A DNA stretch of 64,000 nucleotides from Muraenolepis orangiensis. Taxonomy: Eukaryota > Chordata > Actinopteri > Gadiformes > Muraenolepididae. Under the pieces are notes generated by a model that saw nothing but the letters and a program-made list of their open reading frames with translations, did no database searches and was not told the origin of the DNA. The DNA is taken from assembly GCA_027704905.1 (NCBI GenBank), contig CM051020.1, forward strand, positions 16,869,996 through 16,933,995, in the 5' to 3' direction. The position numbers and the translations under genes were made by a program. This document shows positions 34,101 through 48,098 of the stretch, in pieces (the first letter of the stretch is position 1; each line of letters opens with the position of its first letter).

Positions 34101-34488
34101 ACCAGGTGTAACCAGGTATAACCAGGTATATTTTAACCAGGTGTATTGTAACCAGGTATATTTTAACCAGGTGTATTGTACCATTTTAACCAGGTGTATT
34201 GTAACCAGGTGTATTGTAACCAGGTATATTTTACTCACAGTCCAGTTCGTCGCTGCCGTCCTCACAGTCTGGGGTGAAGTCACATGCACGCTCTAGGAGA
34301 GTGCACAGCCCCGGAGTGCAGGCCCCTGGGGAACAGGTTCCAGAACACCCGGGAACACAGAGCAGCACAGCGACCAAATACCCCGCTAACCCTAGCCGTG
34401 CTAACCCTAGCTGTGCTAACCCTAGCCGTGGTAACTCTAGCTGTGCTAACCCTAGCCATGCTAATCCGAGCCCCACTGGCTGCCTCAT
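10174..34488 (-). CDS. malrd1: MAM and LDL-receptor class A domain-containing protein 1 (MALRD1/Diet1-like), 30 exons
   Basis: A type I membrane protein of about 1,812 aa. Domain order: signal peptide; LDLa and MAM alternating (L-M seven times); three more LDLa; EGF-like; Ser/Pro/His-rich stem; membrane helix. All 30 exons join in one frame with GT-AG borders: 34239-34488, 32705-32836, 32510-32598, 32170-32328, 31926-32025, 31391-31582, 28116-28268, 27920-28025, 27412-27779, 26348-26778, 25366-25453, 24351-24530, 23749-23923, 22619-22775, 22329-22439, 21368-21578, 20797-21044, 18956-19238, 17125-17370, 16535-16692, 14482-14752, 14224-14352, 13830-13991, 13588-13745, 13102-13303, 12047-12322, 11790-11933, 11465-11531, 10883-10986, 10174-10262. 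In mammals MALRD1/Diet1 acts in enterocytes, tuning FGF15/19 output and bile-acid synthesis. The alternative is MAMDC4 (endotubin), but ARL5/PLXDC neighbours favour MALRD1. Start codon and C-terminus are the least certain parts. Confidence 0.88.
10290..10868. repeat. 41-43 bp minisatellite, copy A of a family shared with 25.5-26.1 kb
   Basis: About 14 units of TAACCCCTACCTGCTCCTTA then ATGACC.GTCTCTGTACTGTC. The same family occupies 25520-26115 in another intron of the same gene. Confidence 0.92.
11040..11425. repeat. AT-rich TACTAGTACT/ATGTACTAG repeats
   Basis: Short palindromic words (AGTACTAGTACT, CATGTACTAG) recur irregularly in the intron between malrd1 exons 28 and 29. No gene seen. 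Confidence 0.8.
11535..11735. repeat. GGAGA purine tract
   Basis: A (GAGAG)n-type purine run begins within 10 bp of the malrd1 exon-28 acceptor. On the sense strand it is the pyrimidine CTCTC tract feeding that acceptor. Confidence 0.88.
11790..12322 (-). CDS. malrd1: malrd1 exons 26-27: LDLa 8, 9 and 10
   Basis: Exon 26, very GC-rich, holds two LDLa (LCDGQADCPDGSDERGC and CDGVPDCPHGEDEAAC) after a Pro run. Exon 27 holds a third with a run of nine Ser (TCC repeat) in the Cys2-Cys3 loop. Its last loop (HCPPFLPDESSC) lacks the usual acidic spacing, so calcium binding may be lost. The exon-27 acceptor is a (TG)n tract ending in TAG. Confidence 0.87.
12405..12645. repeat. GGAGA/GGAAA purine tract
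   Basis: Mixed (GGAGA) and (GGAAA) pentamers in the intron between malrd1 exons 25 and 26. Confidence 0.88.
12705..13140 (-). repeat. 38-bp minisatellite whose unit is the end of malrd1 exon 25 plus its donor
   Basis: About 11 units. Read on the gene strand, each contains GACATCACATACACGCCAGA and GTGCATGATGGGAG followed by GTATGA or GTGTGA. The first unit is the true exon end (coding TYTPECMMG) and its donor at 13102/13101. Later units keep both the exon-like bases and the GT. Confidence 0.92.
13102..14352 (-). CDS. malrd1: malrd1 exons 22-25: LDLa 7 and MAM domain 7
   Basis: Exon 22: FLCLTGQCIESRLRCDGKPD, then CLDQSDEAGC. Exons 23-25 form a MAM: ACNFNMPADQW, DCDWTIG, DHSPG, GAFLYLNS, CFLRFWFYMKG, MWATSGNHGDRWTY, AIGLDDITY. 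The last 30-odd bases of exon 25 and its donor form one unit of a 38-bp tandem array downstream. Exon 24 contains a CTCF-like motif at 13642-13658. Confidence 0.92.
13320..13588. other. AT-rich unique intron sequence
   Basis: The intron between malrd1 exons 24 and 25: AT-rich with short TATATAC palindromes near 13535-13575. No gene or element recognised. Confidence 0.6.
13995..14160. repeat. (GA)n/(GACA)n tract
   Basis: A GA run, nine or more GACA units (about 14013-14052), then mixed GA/GACA. It abuts the malrd1 exon-23 acceptor. Confidence 0.9.
14482..17370 (-). CDS. malrd1: malrd1 exons 19-21: LDLa 6 and MAM domain 6 with coding minisatellite
   Basis: Exon 19 fuses LDLa 6 (LPCFNGRCVSEEKRCDF, then DDCGDGTDEVHC) to the MAM start (CSLEDGRCGWR..LDWTLG, DHT). 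Exon 20 has GHFLFLSS and CRLSFWYYIS. Exon 21 holds a 21-bp in-frame repeat, about four copies of VEEQGRR, before the conserved WRRVEVSL..FQVIFEG and ASLDDLEY. The expansion sits in a surface-loop position of the MAM fold, by inference. Confidence 0.9.
14762..16232. repeat. 10-bp satellite-like array ACACACTATA/ACACACTACA, about 147 copies
   Basis: About 1.47 kb of strictly 10-bp units with T/C variation at one position and rare CCACACTACA or ACACATTATA variants, filling the intron between malrd1 exons 20 and 21. A TA step recurs every 10 bp. 16240-16460 is an ATT/ATTATA-rich continuation. Confidence 0.95.
16700..17100. repeat. (GACA/GA) tract, ATT-rich segment and a 33-35 bp tandem repeat
   Basis: GACAGAGA repeats at 16700-16798. 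16815-16965 duplicates the ATAATAAAGATATAAGACT..GGCTGCTGCTTTACTACATTA segment also at 16240-16300. Then about four units of AGAGGACTTAAAGGAGAAAC at 16981-17096 run up to the exon-19 donor. Confidence 0.85.
17371..18955. repeat. 15-bp TAGGTAGTCTAGTGT minisatellite with nested inverted copies
   Basis: After a short CATGGAGAACA array (17371-17492), the intron between malrd1 exons 18 and 19 is made almost entirely of TAGGTAGTCTAGTGT units. From 18443 the orientation flips repeatedly, creating near-perfect palindromes with arms of about 80 bp. The 455-codon minus-strand open frame here is repeat translation. Confidence 0.93.
18443..18790. repeat. Alternating inverted repeats (palindrome cluster)
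   Basis: Arm 18443-18524 is nearly the reverse complement of 18526-18607 (centre near 18525). Further symmetry centres follow near 18612, 18700 and 18785. The same 82-bp block therefore occurs head-to-head and tail-to-tail several times. Confidence 0.85.
18956..21044 (-). CDS. malrd1: malrd1 exons 17-18: MAM domain 5
   Basis: Exon 17: GRCDFEFDLCSW, FDWLIKTGKT, DHTLQGRGGHYLYLESS, GDTALI, ending at Cys-Thr before a GTCAGA donor. Exon 18: MRFFLHMSGEGMGTL, VTGDQGNYWQ, GEISLDDILFSPGC. The 1.55-kb intron between them holds AT-rich arrays and an unidentified insert. Confidence 0.92.
19280..19890. repeat. AT-rich TTAATACACTACAGTACTGT repeat array
   Basis: Irregular 20-45 bp units containing ACAGTACTGTTATAT (self-complementary core ACAGTACTGT) in the intron between malrd1 exons 17 and 18. 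Confidence 0.85.
19895..20190. repeat. TTATGATATTGA array, left part
   Basis: 12-18 bp AT-rich units (GATTATGATATT). The same array resumes at 20640-20785, so 20190-20640 interrupts it. Confidence 0.85.
20190..20640. other. Unidentified 450-bp insert splitting an AT-rich minisatellite
   Basis: Non-repetitive sequence of normal composition between two halves of the same array. No coding frame, TIR or tRNA-like promoter is obvious. It is likely a decayed transposable element, but no family is recognised. Confidence 0.5.
20640..20785. repeat. TTATGATATTGA array, right part
   Basis: Continuation of the 19895-20190 array, ending about 12 bp from the malrd1 exon-17 donor. Confidence 0.85.
21085..21345. 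repeat. 15-bp ATTGTTCTGTGT/ATATTGTTCTGT minisatellite
   Basis: About 17 units of TGTTCTGTATATTGT type between malrd1 exons 16 and 17, keeping several frames open by chance. Confidence 0.9.
21368..23923 (-). CDS. malrd1: malrd1 exons 13-16: MAM domain 4 and LDLa 5
   Basis: Exon 13 starts CDFEGGDLCGWK, carries a perfect 18-bp in-frame duplication (VGGASL twice) and ends with DHT. Exon 14 has GWYLCAD and CTLVFWYHMGG. Exon 15 has WSQTGNQGNRW. Exon 16 has MGDVVVDDVSF followed by LDLa 5 (EYCCSNGGCVPQVLLCD, then HCGDASDE). The donor of exon 13 is embedded in a 20-bp array. Confidence 0.92.
21590..22320. repeat. GATCTACTGTAGATATACT array and AT-rich flank
   Basis: Units are built from ATCTACTGTAGAT, itself nearly self-complementary, decaying after 21900 into ATATATAC/CTAGATATA-rich sequence. 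It lies between malrd1 exons 15 and 16. Confidence 0.85.
22465..22618. repeat. CTGTCTGTCTACCTGT tract
   Basis: Degenerate tetranucleotide-based CTGT/CTAC repeats running up to the malrd1 exon-14 donor. Confidence 0.8.
22776..23200. repeat. ACAGGTGGAGAGAGAGAG minisatellite
   Basis: About 18-20 bp purine-rich units starting immediately at the malrd1 exon-14 acceptor. On the gene strand each reads CTCTCTCTCCACCTGT, so the array supplies the pyrimidine tract. Confidence 0.88.
23201..23758 (-). repeat. 20-bp minisatellite, 27 copies, unit spans the malrd1 exon-13 donor
   Basis: A strict 20-bp period (TTACTCACAGTGTGGGTTAG). On the gene strand each unit reads CACACT|GTGAGTAA or the variant GTCAGTAA. 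The true donor is the terminal unit (23749/23748). Copies therefore repeat both the last exon bases and the 5' splice site. Confidence 0.93.
23970..24302. repeat. About 42-bp minisatellite (CTCTAGGATCCTACAGGTAG)
   Basis: About 8 units containing GGGGTTAGGGGACATCTTG, ending about 50 bp from malrd1 exon 12. Confidence 0.88.
24351..24530 (-). CDS. malrd1: malrd1 exon 12: Ser/Thr/Pro linker and LDLa 4
   Basis: A proline/threonine-rich linker, potentially O-glycosylated, precedes LDLa 4. The LDLa ends RVLCDFRHDCTDGSDEEGC with a canonical calcium loop. Phase 1 on both sides makes it a symmetrical, skippable module. Confidence 0.92.
24585..25130. repeat. 8-bp-based TAAAGATC/TAAACATC array
   Basis: Degenerate octamer repeats (AGATCTAAACATCTAA) between malrd1 exons 11 and 12. 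25130-25365 is unique with no gene. Confidence 0.88.
25366..26778 (-). CDS. malrd1: malrd1 exons 10-11: MAM domain 3
   Basis: A large 431-bp exon encodes most of the MAM: CDFEEDLCSW, FDWTR, DHT, GHYLYIESS, GDTAVLLS, CVFRFHFHM, LWMQYGNRGNLW. Exon 11 supplies FNGDIAIDDLSFLDC. A SINE ends about 12-18 bp from the exon-10 donor. Confidence 0.93.
25520..26118. repeat. 41-43 bp minisatellite, copy B
   Basis: About 14 units of the family also found at 10290-10868, in the intron between malrd1 exons 10 and 11. Confidence 0.92.
26126..26334 (+). mobile_element. tRNA-derived SINE (V-SINE-like)
   Basis: The head resembles a tRNA gene with box A (TAGCTCAGTGGATAAGG, from 26138) and box B (GGTTCAAGACC, 26181-26191). 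The body has CCTTGAGCAAGGCACC and the tail AAATGCAGAGAACTAATTTC, both typical of widespread fish SINEs. It ends next to the malrd1 exon-10 donor, in antisense orientation to the gene. Confidence 0.85.
26925..27215. repeat. 43-44 bp minisatellite, copy B
   Basis: About 6 units of the AATCAGTCTGACTGGGG family of 3735-4200. It is followed at 27230-27390 by TAATGTAATGTGATG-type degenerate repeats. Confidence 0.9.
27412..28268 (-). CDS. malrd1: malrd1 exons 7-9: MAM domain 2 and LDLa 3
   Basis: Exon 7 has CDFEAGSCGWYEV..FDWVRG and LLDHSTN. Exon 8 has GHFLFV and CTMTFW. Exon 9 carries the rest of the MAM (WRTFYNQGPRWNRV, ALDDISF) and a complete LDLa (FHCVRSRACVDRFRICD, then DDCGDSSDEEGC). The final phase-1 T joins exon 10. 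Confidence 0.92.
27795..27905. repeat. GGTCT pentanucleotide array
   Basis: (GGTCT)n with CTCT interruptions fills most of the short intron between malrd1 exons 8 and 9. Confidence 0.9.
28277..28515. repeat. CACACCTCAT/CACACCTCAC 10-bp array, split by a LINE
   Basis: About 24 units. The same motif resumes at 31316-31336 on the far side of the LINE, so the LINE inserted into this array. Confidence 0.92.
28530..31313 (+). mobile_element. L2/CR1-clade LINE, internally deleted and frameshifted
   Basis: A non-LTR retrotransposon in a malrd1 intron, opposite to the gene. The endonuclease region (28860-29560) contains LANVQSLDNKLSELQ and CLTETW, is interrupted near 29098, then resumes in another frame (VYIPPQANTD..VAGDFNKANL, SDHRSIQL). 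The reverse transcriptase region (29992-31038) is open for 348 codons with LFVDYSSALNTI, TGAPQGCVLSPLL, the catalytic QFADDT and FLGVHISEDLTW. The joint near 29975 skips the N-terminal RT/fingers region. The 3' end has an ACAATAAACTTGACTTGACT tail. Inactive copy. Confidence 0.92.
29992..31038 (+). pseudogene. LINE reverse transcriptase fragment
   Basis: 348 open codons covering RT motifs from the PWQFAYHQNRSTDDAI region through the thumb and the conserved C-terminal LRRLRKF..FYNGTIESVLT block. It lacks the upstream half of the RT and an intact endonuclease, so it cannot be autonomous. The opposite-strand open frame of 227 codons is a shadow. Confidence 0.88.
31391..31582 (-). CDS. malrd1: malrd1 exon 6: LDLa 2 with poly-Gly insertion
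   Basis: A Cys-rich LDLa module ends VCDFIPHCPHGDDEKHC. Between its second and third Cys sits a GGA/GGG-encoded run of about 15 Gly (plus GEGGGV before it), far longer than the usual 4-6 residue loop. The frame is intact and flanked by good splice sites. The expansion is a purine triplet repeat in the coding strand. Confidence 0.88.
31926..32836 (-). CDS. malrd1: malrd1 exons 2-5: MAM domain 1
   Basis: The domain opens with CDFQDGFCDL and W-x-R, then DHT. The second half carries VRFYYYM, a VLVRDQL..LLWSAS strand and the terminal VVAIDDVSF block typical of MAM domains (about residues 84-244). Introns are short. The intron 3' to exon 3 is a tandem array that copies the exon-3 donor. Confidence 0.9.
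32382..32512 (-). repeat. 29-bp array copying the malrd1 exon-3 donor, about 4 copies
   Basis: The unit, on the gene strand, is CCACCAG|GTGAGGC plus CTCATTGGTTAATGA. The authentic junction is GCCAG|GTGAGGC at 32510/32509. Confidence 0.88.
32845..33705. repeat. Composite CTGGTCTACTGGTCTCCTGG / AACAGAGAGAGAGGTTG array
   Basis: Higher-order repeats of 50-90 bp: CAGAGAGAGAGGTTG followed by variable numbers of 10-bp TCTCCTGG/TCTACTGG words. It starts within 10 bp of the malrd1 exon-2 acceptor. Confidence 0.9.
33722..33992 (+). mobile_element. LINE RT fragment (L2-like)
   Basis: About 85 codons: CLEEIKVWMKHNFLQLNSSE, TEAILVGTPHQV, SITFSGQNI and VTNLGVKMD, the conserved region after the RT palm of fish L2-type LINEs. 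Truncated at both ends; a different copy from the 28.5-kb element. Confidence 0.85.
33995..34232. repeat. AACCAGGTGTATTGT/AACCAGGTATATTTT 15-bp array
   Basis: About 15 units ending just before the malrd1 exon-1 donor. Confidence 0.9.
34239..34488 (-). CDS. malrd1: malrd1 exon 1: signal peptide and LDLa 1
   Basis: The ATG at 34488 opens 83 codons. Residues 6-35 are a 5-aa repeat (LGLA plus Q or R) encoded by a 15-bp CTAACCCTAGC-type minisatellite. The hydrophobic GYLVAVLLCVPGC follows as the likely signal-peptide core. LDLa 1 has an unusual Cys spacing (extra Cys near its start) but an intact acidic CEDGSDE calcium loop. The exon ends in phase 1. An in-frame ATG lies 12 codons upstream, so the start is provisional. 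Confidence 0.72.
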
Positions 34489-34539
34489 CAGGTAGTCCTG
34501 GTCCTGAAGATGTGGTCTCACCATACAAGACATTTAAAC

Positions 34540-34880
34540 AGATATTAAAAACCTTGAATCAACGTGGTTCTATGTCTCTCTCCAACGTTTACAGGTCAAG
34601 GTGTAAGTTAGCTGAAGTTATTAACACAACGGGCAATAAATGACTTTTATGGTTCTTACTCAACAGGGTATGTGTGCCAGTGCCAGTGAGTGTGTGTGTG
34701 TGACAGTAGAGACTCAACAGTTGAAACATCCTCTCCTGTAGTTACTGGTGTTCTACTGAGTTACGATTCATACAGATCAAATATTATAACATTAAACTGC
34801 TCTCAAAACTGATCTCAGATCTCTAGCAGACACCATTATTTTAGGTTTTATTTTTTTAAATATTAAAATAATGATATTCA
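34540..34880. other. Unique sequence upstream of malrd1 exon 1
   Basis: Presumed promoter/5' region of malrd1 on the minus strand. No TATA box or CpG island is recognised; an upstream non-coding exon could be here. Confidence 0.4.
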
Positions 34881-35810
34881 AAACTAAAGACACGCGGCTA
34901 CGTCTCACAGAGGAAGCAACCTTAAAAGAAAAGAGACAGACGAATGCTGGACAAAGGAGTTTTGGAATACCACATGAATCGATTGCTTAGAGTGTTTGTG
35001 TCAGTATTTTGAGAAGCAGAACTGATTTAAAATGTACAAAGTTCGAAGAGGCAGCCGGTAAGAAGACACACTTTTATAAACCTGTTGCCGCTGCTATTTG
35101 AACTAATGTGGTTGCGTTCGATAATTAGATTGATGTAAATGCTTTGATGTCACGCTAGCATGTTGTAAATCTATGTCTAAAATCGGAATGTTATGGTACT
35201 GCTGTGCTTAGGAAACGTAGTTTCACAGCTATATGTACTGGCACTTTAGTTTTAACCAAGTGTATATTTTTTTATGTGACTGTAGGACTATGAAAAGCTT
35301 TACTGGAATGCTTAAAATTGCACTTAAGCTTAATTGATCTATATATCTATATCTGTAATATCTAGACTTTCTAAAATGCCATTGTGTATTTGCCAATGTC
35401 TATTTATGTGCAATATTTAGTTATATAATATGTATTTTCTTATGTCTTTGTATTTAAAGGTTTTTCACCTAAACCACTAACTACCTAACTGAATAACCAA
35501 CTATCCTACATGAACTAAACACCTACCCGTTTATGGACTATTGAACATATGGCACTTATGAAATGAAGCTGCTGAAACTTGGAAAATAAAAGGGTTAAAG
35601 GAAGAGTTAAAGGAAAAACAGTTTGTTAATTTGAGTGGAATCCAGTTTGAAATCTTCAAGGAGACAAATCATTCTCTTTCAAGTTGGGGAAATCTGCACA
35701 AAGTAATCACATAACTTGACAGTGAAAGACCGGGAGACCAGCAAACTGGAGAAAAAGCAGTAACCAATAAACATTAAAGCATTCTAAAGCAGCCTAAAGT
35801 GAAGTTAAGC

Positions 35811-37166
35811 ATGGCAGAGCAAGCTACTGGGTTTTCAGTTGAGCAACTCAAGGGTGAGAGAACAAAGGCAAAAAGATCATTCTCTCGTCTGGCCAGTGAT
35901 GTCAGGACATATGAAGACATGTCTGAAAAAGAGCTCAGGTCCAGTTTCAATAAACTTACAAAGGAAGCTGAAAAGGTCATGGAAGCTAATGATGATGTGG
36001 AGACCGGACTCATTGCAGATCTAGAGGCGGAGCTGGACGCAGATGAAGTAGCTGTGTTAACTGGCCAGGAAAAAGCAAATCTGGAGAAAACTGCAAGTGA
36101 GTGTTAAAGGGCGTATTCAGCAAAGTCTTTGGACCAACTATGGAGTTATTGAACTGATAACCGCATTACAAGCTGCAGAGACTGAGTGTGACCATGCTGC
36201 CACTGTGGAACTCAGTTGCAACCAGGAGGCCTATGACTTCATGGTCGACCATCTGCAAGGACTGGTAAAGGCTGCCAAAGAGGTGCAAGGCCAGTGGAAA
36301 CAATGGGTCCCACCAGGCGATCAGAGGAACATCCAGGGTAATTGAAAGGAGCTGGAACTCTCCATCCCCAAGCTGCTGGCTAGAAAGGCTGACTTCATAC
36401 AGGCAAGGATAAAGGAGGAGAGTAACTTCCCTTAATTACCCACTGCCAGCCATCAAGTTGAAACCGACAACTCTTCTCAGGTTTGTGGGCAACAAGCGTG
36501 ATTTTCATAGATGGAGGAAGGACTGGGAAGCACTTCAGAGGCAGGGTGAACCTACCGGTTCCAGGTGACATATTTTGTGTCCTAGGGAACCGCTATGGAA
36601 ACCAAACATCTATCGCCATTGAGATAGTGGAGGAGTTACAGAAGATGCCAGCTGTCAGAAATCATCAGTTGATTCAAGCTGTAGAAAAGGCGCTTCAAGA
36701 CTTGAGTGACCTTGGAGATACAGGAGCCATTAAGAATCCACTGGTAATAAAATCAATTGAAAGCAAACTTCCGGAGTCTCTCAAGAAGGAGTGGCTTGTC
36801 CATGTTGCCGACAGGAGAAATGCTGTGGCACCAGAAGCTTGGTTTGACAGTCTGTTGGCATTCCTCAAAGAGCAAGAGAGCATATATGAACAGCTTGAGC
36901 AACTGAGGGACGAGGAGCCAAGTAGGAAAGAAACCAGAGTTGAGCCAAGGTATGCCAGAACCAAGGCTACCAATTCAGGTGACACCCATGCAGGGTGCAT
37001 AGTCTGTGGCGATGTCAAGCACAAACATAAGCTCTATTTTTGCAAGCAGTTTGTACAGGCTGACAAATCTGGCTACCTGTGTAAGGACCAGGACTGCAAG
37101 GATGAAGGTGCTTCAGAGCATCATTATTATTTGTATCCCAAAGCTGACAAGGCTGAAAAGAGGTGA
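35811..37166 (+). pseudogene. BEL/Pao gag remnant
   Basis: Three in-frame pieces (35811-36107, 36097-36345, 36483-37166) separated by frameshifts. The first is coiled-coil-like; the third carries the Cys/His zinc-knuckle region near its end. No function expected. Confidence 0.8.
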
Positions 37167-37203
37167 GCGGTGAGAAGAAATACACTGAAAAGCAAGAACT
37201 GCA

Positions 37204-39205
37204 TTGAGATCCCTCAGCACTGTGATGGATCAGCCGGGCCTTCTCATGGAAAGTGGCTTACATGAACTGCCAGTGATTATGATGCTCCTTGAGGTCACAG
37301 CCAATGCCGGACAAAAAATCGTAACTTTAATTGATTTGGACTCAGACACCAATTACATAACCCACAAGGCTGCAAGAAGACTGAACCTCAGAAGTGAAGA
37401 AATCACTCTTGTCCATGAGGTTGGGGGAATGAAGGTTCATGTGGAGGTAAAACGGTGCCTCCTGAAGATCCGAGTTAGAGAGATCCGAGTTAGATTTGAG
37501 AGTGCCTAAGGCACTCTCAAATCTCACCAGCTGGTTTGTTGTGGACTGGATACCATTGCAGACGTCCACAAAGGTGTGACTGCAAGACAGTTGCAGAGAT
37601 TCTTTCCAGAAATACCACTAAGTGAGCTTGTGAGACCTAAAGAGATCAATCTGCTTCTTAGTCATAAAGAAGGCCAGCTAGCACCTCAGAGAGTTCGAGT
37701 CATTGGAGACCTTGTGTTGTGGGATGGACCACTAGGAAAGACGGTCGGAGGGACTCATCCAGAGCTATTTGAGGAGTTAGCTTCTCAGGACTGAGAAGCA
37801 ACTAGCCAAAGAATCTGAGTGGAAAGTTGCCTATGCTGCGCAAGTTCATGGCATGGTCGTGCGAGGAGCTGCAATGAAATTGCCCAAGGACCTCATCACC
37901 AACTGGAATAGGCCAGTATGGTATGTACCTATACGTGTATGGCATGTATTGTCGCTCCTAACCCACAGTCAGTTCCAACCCCTGTCAGACTTGTGTGGAA
38001 CAGCAGCCAGAAATGTAGAGTTGTGAGTTTGAATGACCTGCTGATGAAAGGCCCAGATGTCCTCAACCAGATCCGTGCTGTCCTTCTCCGTTTCAGAGGC
38101 GGGGTATATGCTGCTCTCCAGGACATAAAAAAGATTTTGTTTGGCTGGAGGGCCGAGAAGTACACCTCCATAGATTCCTTTGGCATGACTCTGAGGATGA
38201 GGAGCTTGAAGAATACACAATCACCAGGGTAAACATCGGCGATAATCCAGCAGGGTGCATTGCACAGCATTGCGTACCTTTCTTTATTCACCTCAAAGAA
38301 GAGTGCCAGGTACTCCTACATAATAGATATGTGGATGGCATTCTTACTTCTATAACACTTCTACAAACAACTTTGACCAGTTGAAAGCTATCACAGCAAA
38401 TGTGGAGCAGATCCTGAGGGCTGGGGGTTTCAAGCTCAAGCCTTGGGTCTTTTCTGGGCAAAGTGGGAGGGAAGGGTGCAGTGACAACACAGATGAGAAG
38501 CTGGATAACATCAGGGCAAAGTAATTTGTGTTACCAAATCAAATGTGCGATGATGAAACAAGGCACTTGGTCTATGCTACAGAGTTGAAGACAACCAGCT
38601 CCATGTCATGACTGCAATTAACTTCTCACGCAGAAAGCAGAACATGTGACTTGACCAAGATCTGCGGCAAGAACAAATCAGAGCCCAGATGCCAAACCCA
38701 CTGACGCCATATGACGCTATACGACCCCATTGGACTTGTGACTCCTGCTAAGCAGAAGGGAGTTATTCTGGTACGGAGAGCGTTCCAATAGGCGAGAAGT
38801 GAGGGTTGTGCAGTCAGACACTTGGGACATATCGCTCTCAGAAAGCCTCAGGGAAGATTCGATCGAGCTCTTTGAACAGTATGTCCAGCTTGGAAAAGTT
38901 AAGTTCACCAGGGCACTATCTCCTTCATGCTTTACAGGCGAGCCATGGGCAATCACATTCTCTGATGGAAGTGAAAATGCATACGGAGCAGTGATGTACC
39001 TAAAGTGGAACTCTGTTCAAGGCCCAGTCATTAGACTGGTGGAGTCCAAAGCCAAACTAACTCCCTTGGATCAGAAAGGTGATGCAGTGAAGGCCGAAGT
39101 GTGCGGAGCAGTGTTTGACTGCCGATTGAAGAGAAATGAATTTAAGCAGACTGTGTTTGTCTGTTGTGACTTGAAAGGGTTCACATCCTTTTTCTTGCAA
39201 CTGTA
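37204..39205 (+). pseudogene. BEL/Pao pol remnant (protease, RT, RNase H)
   Basis: Open pieces at 37204-37509, 37576-37794, 37918-38232 and 38799-39200 align in order to protease, linker, RT and RNase H. The segment ends at WAITFSDGSENAYGAVMYL..AKLTPLDQKGDAVKAEVCGA before truncation. Several stops lie between pieces. Confidence 0.8.
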
Positions 39206-39289
39206 CATATATATATATATACATACACACATATATATAGTTATATATATACACACATATATATAAATATACACATATACCCAGAGAGA

Positions 39290-39975
39290 AGTTACTGGAC
39301 CAGCTGAGAGAGATGTTACTGGACCAGGTGAGAGAGAGAGATGTTACTGGACCAGATGAGAGAGAGAGAGGTTACTGGACGAGGTGAGAGAGATGTTACT
39401 GGACCAGCTGAGAGAGATGTTACTGGACCAGGTGAGAGAGAGATGTTACTGGACCAGATGAGAGAGAGAGAGATGTTACTGGACCAGGTGAGAGAGAGAT
39501 GTTACTGGACCAGGTGAGAGAGAGGTTACTGGACCAGGTGAGTGAGATGTTACAGGACCAGGTGAGAGAGAGAGGTTACTGGACCAGGTGAGAGATGTTA
39601 CTGGACCAGGTGAGAGAGATGTTACTGGACCAGGTGAGAGAGATGTTACTGGACCAGGTGAGAGAGATGTTACTGGACCAGGTGAGAGAGATGTTACTGG
39701 ACCAGGTGAGAGAGAGAGGTTACTGGACCAGGTGAGAGAGATGTTACAGGACCAGGTGAGAGAGAGAGGTTACTGGACCAGGTGAGAGAGAGAGAGATGT
39801 TACTAGACCAGGTGAGAGAGAGATGTTACTGGACCAGGTGAGAGACAGAGGTTACTGGACCAGGTGAGAGAGATGTTACAGGACCAGGTGAGAGAGAGAG
39901 GTTACTGGACCAGGTGAGAGAGAGAGAGATGTTACTGGACCAGGAGAGAGAGATGTTACTGGACCAGGTGAGATT
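39290..39975. repeat. GGACCAGGTGAGAGAGATGTTACT minisatellite
   Basis: About 27 units of 22-28 bp, varying in AG-repeat length. It starts where the BEL/Pao copy is truncated. Confidence 0.92.
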
Positions 39976-40217
39976 GTTAGTTTCAAAATATGAAAGACAA
40001 ATTTAAGTCAGACAAATTGAAGCACCAACTCTTTATTTAAAAAACAAACCGTTTGTGCAGTAAATCAAATCTGTCGATATGACTTCCAACATCCGAGACA
40101 ACTGCCAATAACTGATCAAAAAGTAGAAATAAGAGGCGCCATTGTAATTACTACTTATTGATCCGTTTTGATCAATGAATCAGCTGATCACATTAACGGC
40201 AGGTTGAGTTACGATAA

Positions 40218-40232
40218 GGCGCCCCCTGGTGG
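40218..40232 (-). promoter_or_regulatory. CTCF-like motif
   Basis: The minus strand reads CCACCAGGGGGCGCC, matching the vertebrate CTCF core. It lies between the malrd1/BEL region and the 3' end of the ARL5 gene. Surrounding 39976-40325 is otherwise unique. Confidence 0.55.
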
Positions 40233-40328
40233 ACAAACTGCTTTATGGTATACATGATGTCACCAAGATGGCGACCAGTCCTCCAGCTGCCAGGAAGCAG
40301 ACACAACACCACCTTTCAAAATAAAAGC

Positions 40329-40334
40329 TTTATT
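40329..40334 (-). terminator. Polyadenylation signal AATAAA for the ARL5 gene
   Basis: AATAAA on the minus strand about 650 bp downstream of the ARL5 stop. Another lies at 40032-40037. Which is used cannot be told. Confidence 0.4.
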
Positions 40335-40421
40335 AAAAACTAAATGTGAACAAGGGAGTCCCAGCCATGTCTCCTGGCTGTTGAGTCCACATGGTCCTCA
40401 TCAGTGTGTAAAAATACTTTC

Positions 40422-40596
<175 letters not shown>

Positions 40597-40981
40597 CTAG
40601 CTGTAGCTAGCAGCTGCTATGCTAAAGGCAGCTAGAAGCAAAATAACATGTAATAAAACAAGGAGGATATAAACACATTATTAAAAACGAATTAATAAAA
40701 ATACAGAATATGACAACATAATGAAAATACTGTTGAGAAGCTGGTTAGTGTTGTGTGACACCTGTGTGTGGAAGGTAACCCGTTACCCAGAATGCACCAC
40801 ATGATCATAGCTTATTATGTGATGTTACGTGACTCCACCAATCACAGCCTGCCCCTGTGGTTTCCATGACAACATGATATGTAGAGTTGGCTCCTCCTCT
40901 CCCATTGGTCCAGGAGGTTGTCAATAGCAGCTCCATCAGGTCTTCCTGTTAGTCTTTAGAGGTCAAAGGTGAGGGGTGGGG

Positions 40982-48098
<7,117 letters not shown>

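Larger units (their letters stand above)
34890..39205 (+). mobile_element. BEL/Pao LTR retrotransposon, degenerate and 3'-truncated
   Basis: Gag-like start at 35811 (MAEQATGFSVEQLKGERTK) continues in pieces to about 37166, ending in a CxxC..H zinc-binding region (CIVCGDVKHKHKLYFC). An aspartic-protease-like segment at 37225-37510 has LIDLDSDTNYIT, where BEL/Pao proteases carry a D-S/T-D/G core. RT pieces follow at about 37930-38480 (SLNDLLMKGPDVLNQIRAVL) and an RNase H-like piece at about 38760-39190. Multiple frameshifts and stops break the polyprotein. Sequence stops inside RNase H at an AT microsatellite; no integrase or 3' LTR is seen. The 5' limit is approximate. Confidence 0.85.

Noticed and set aside
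34890..39205. Active retrovirus-like element
   Set aside because: Several frameshifts and stops, truncation within RNase H, and no integrase, envelope or 3' LTR visible.
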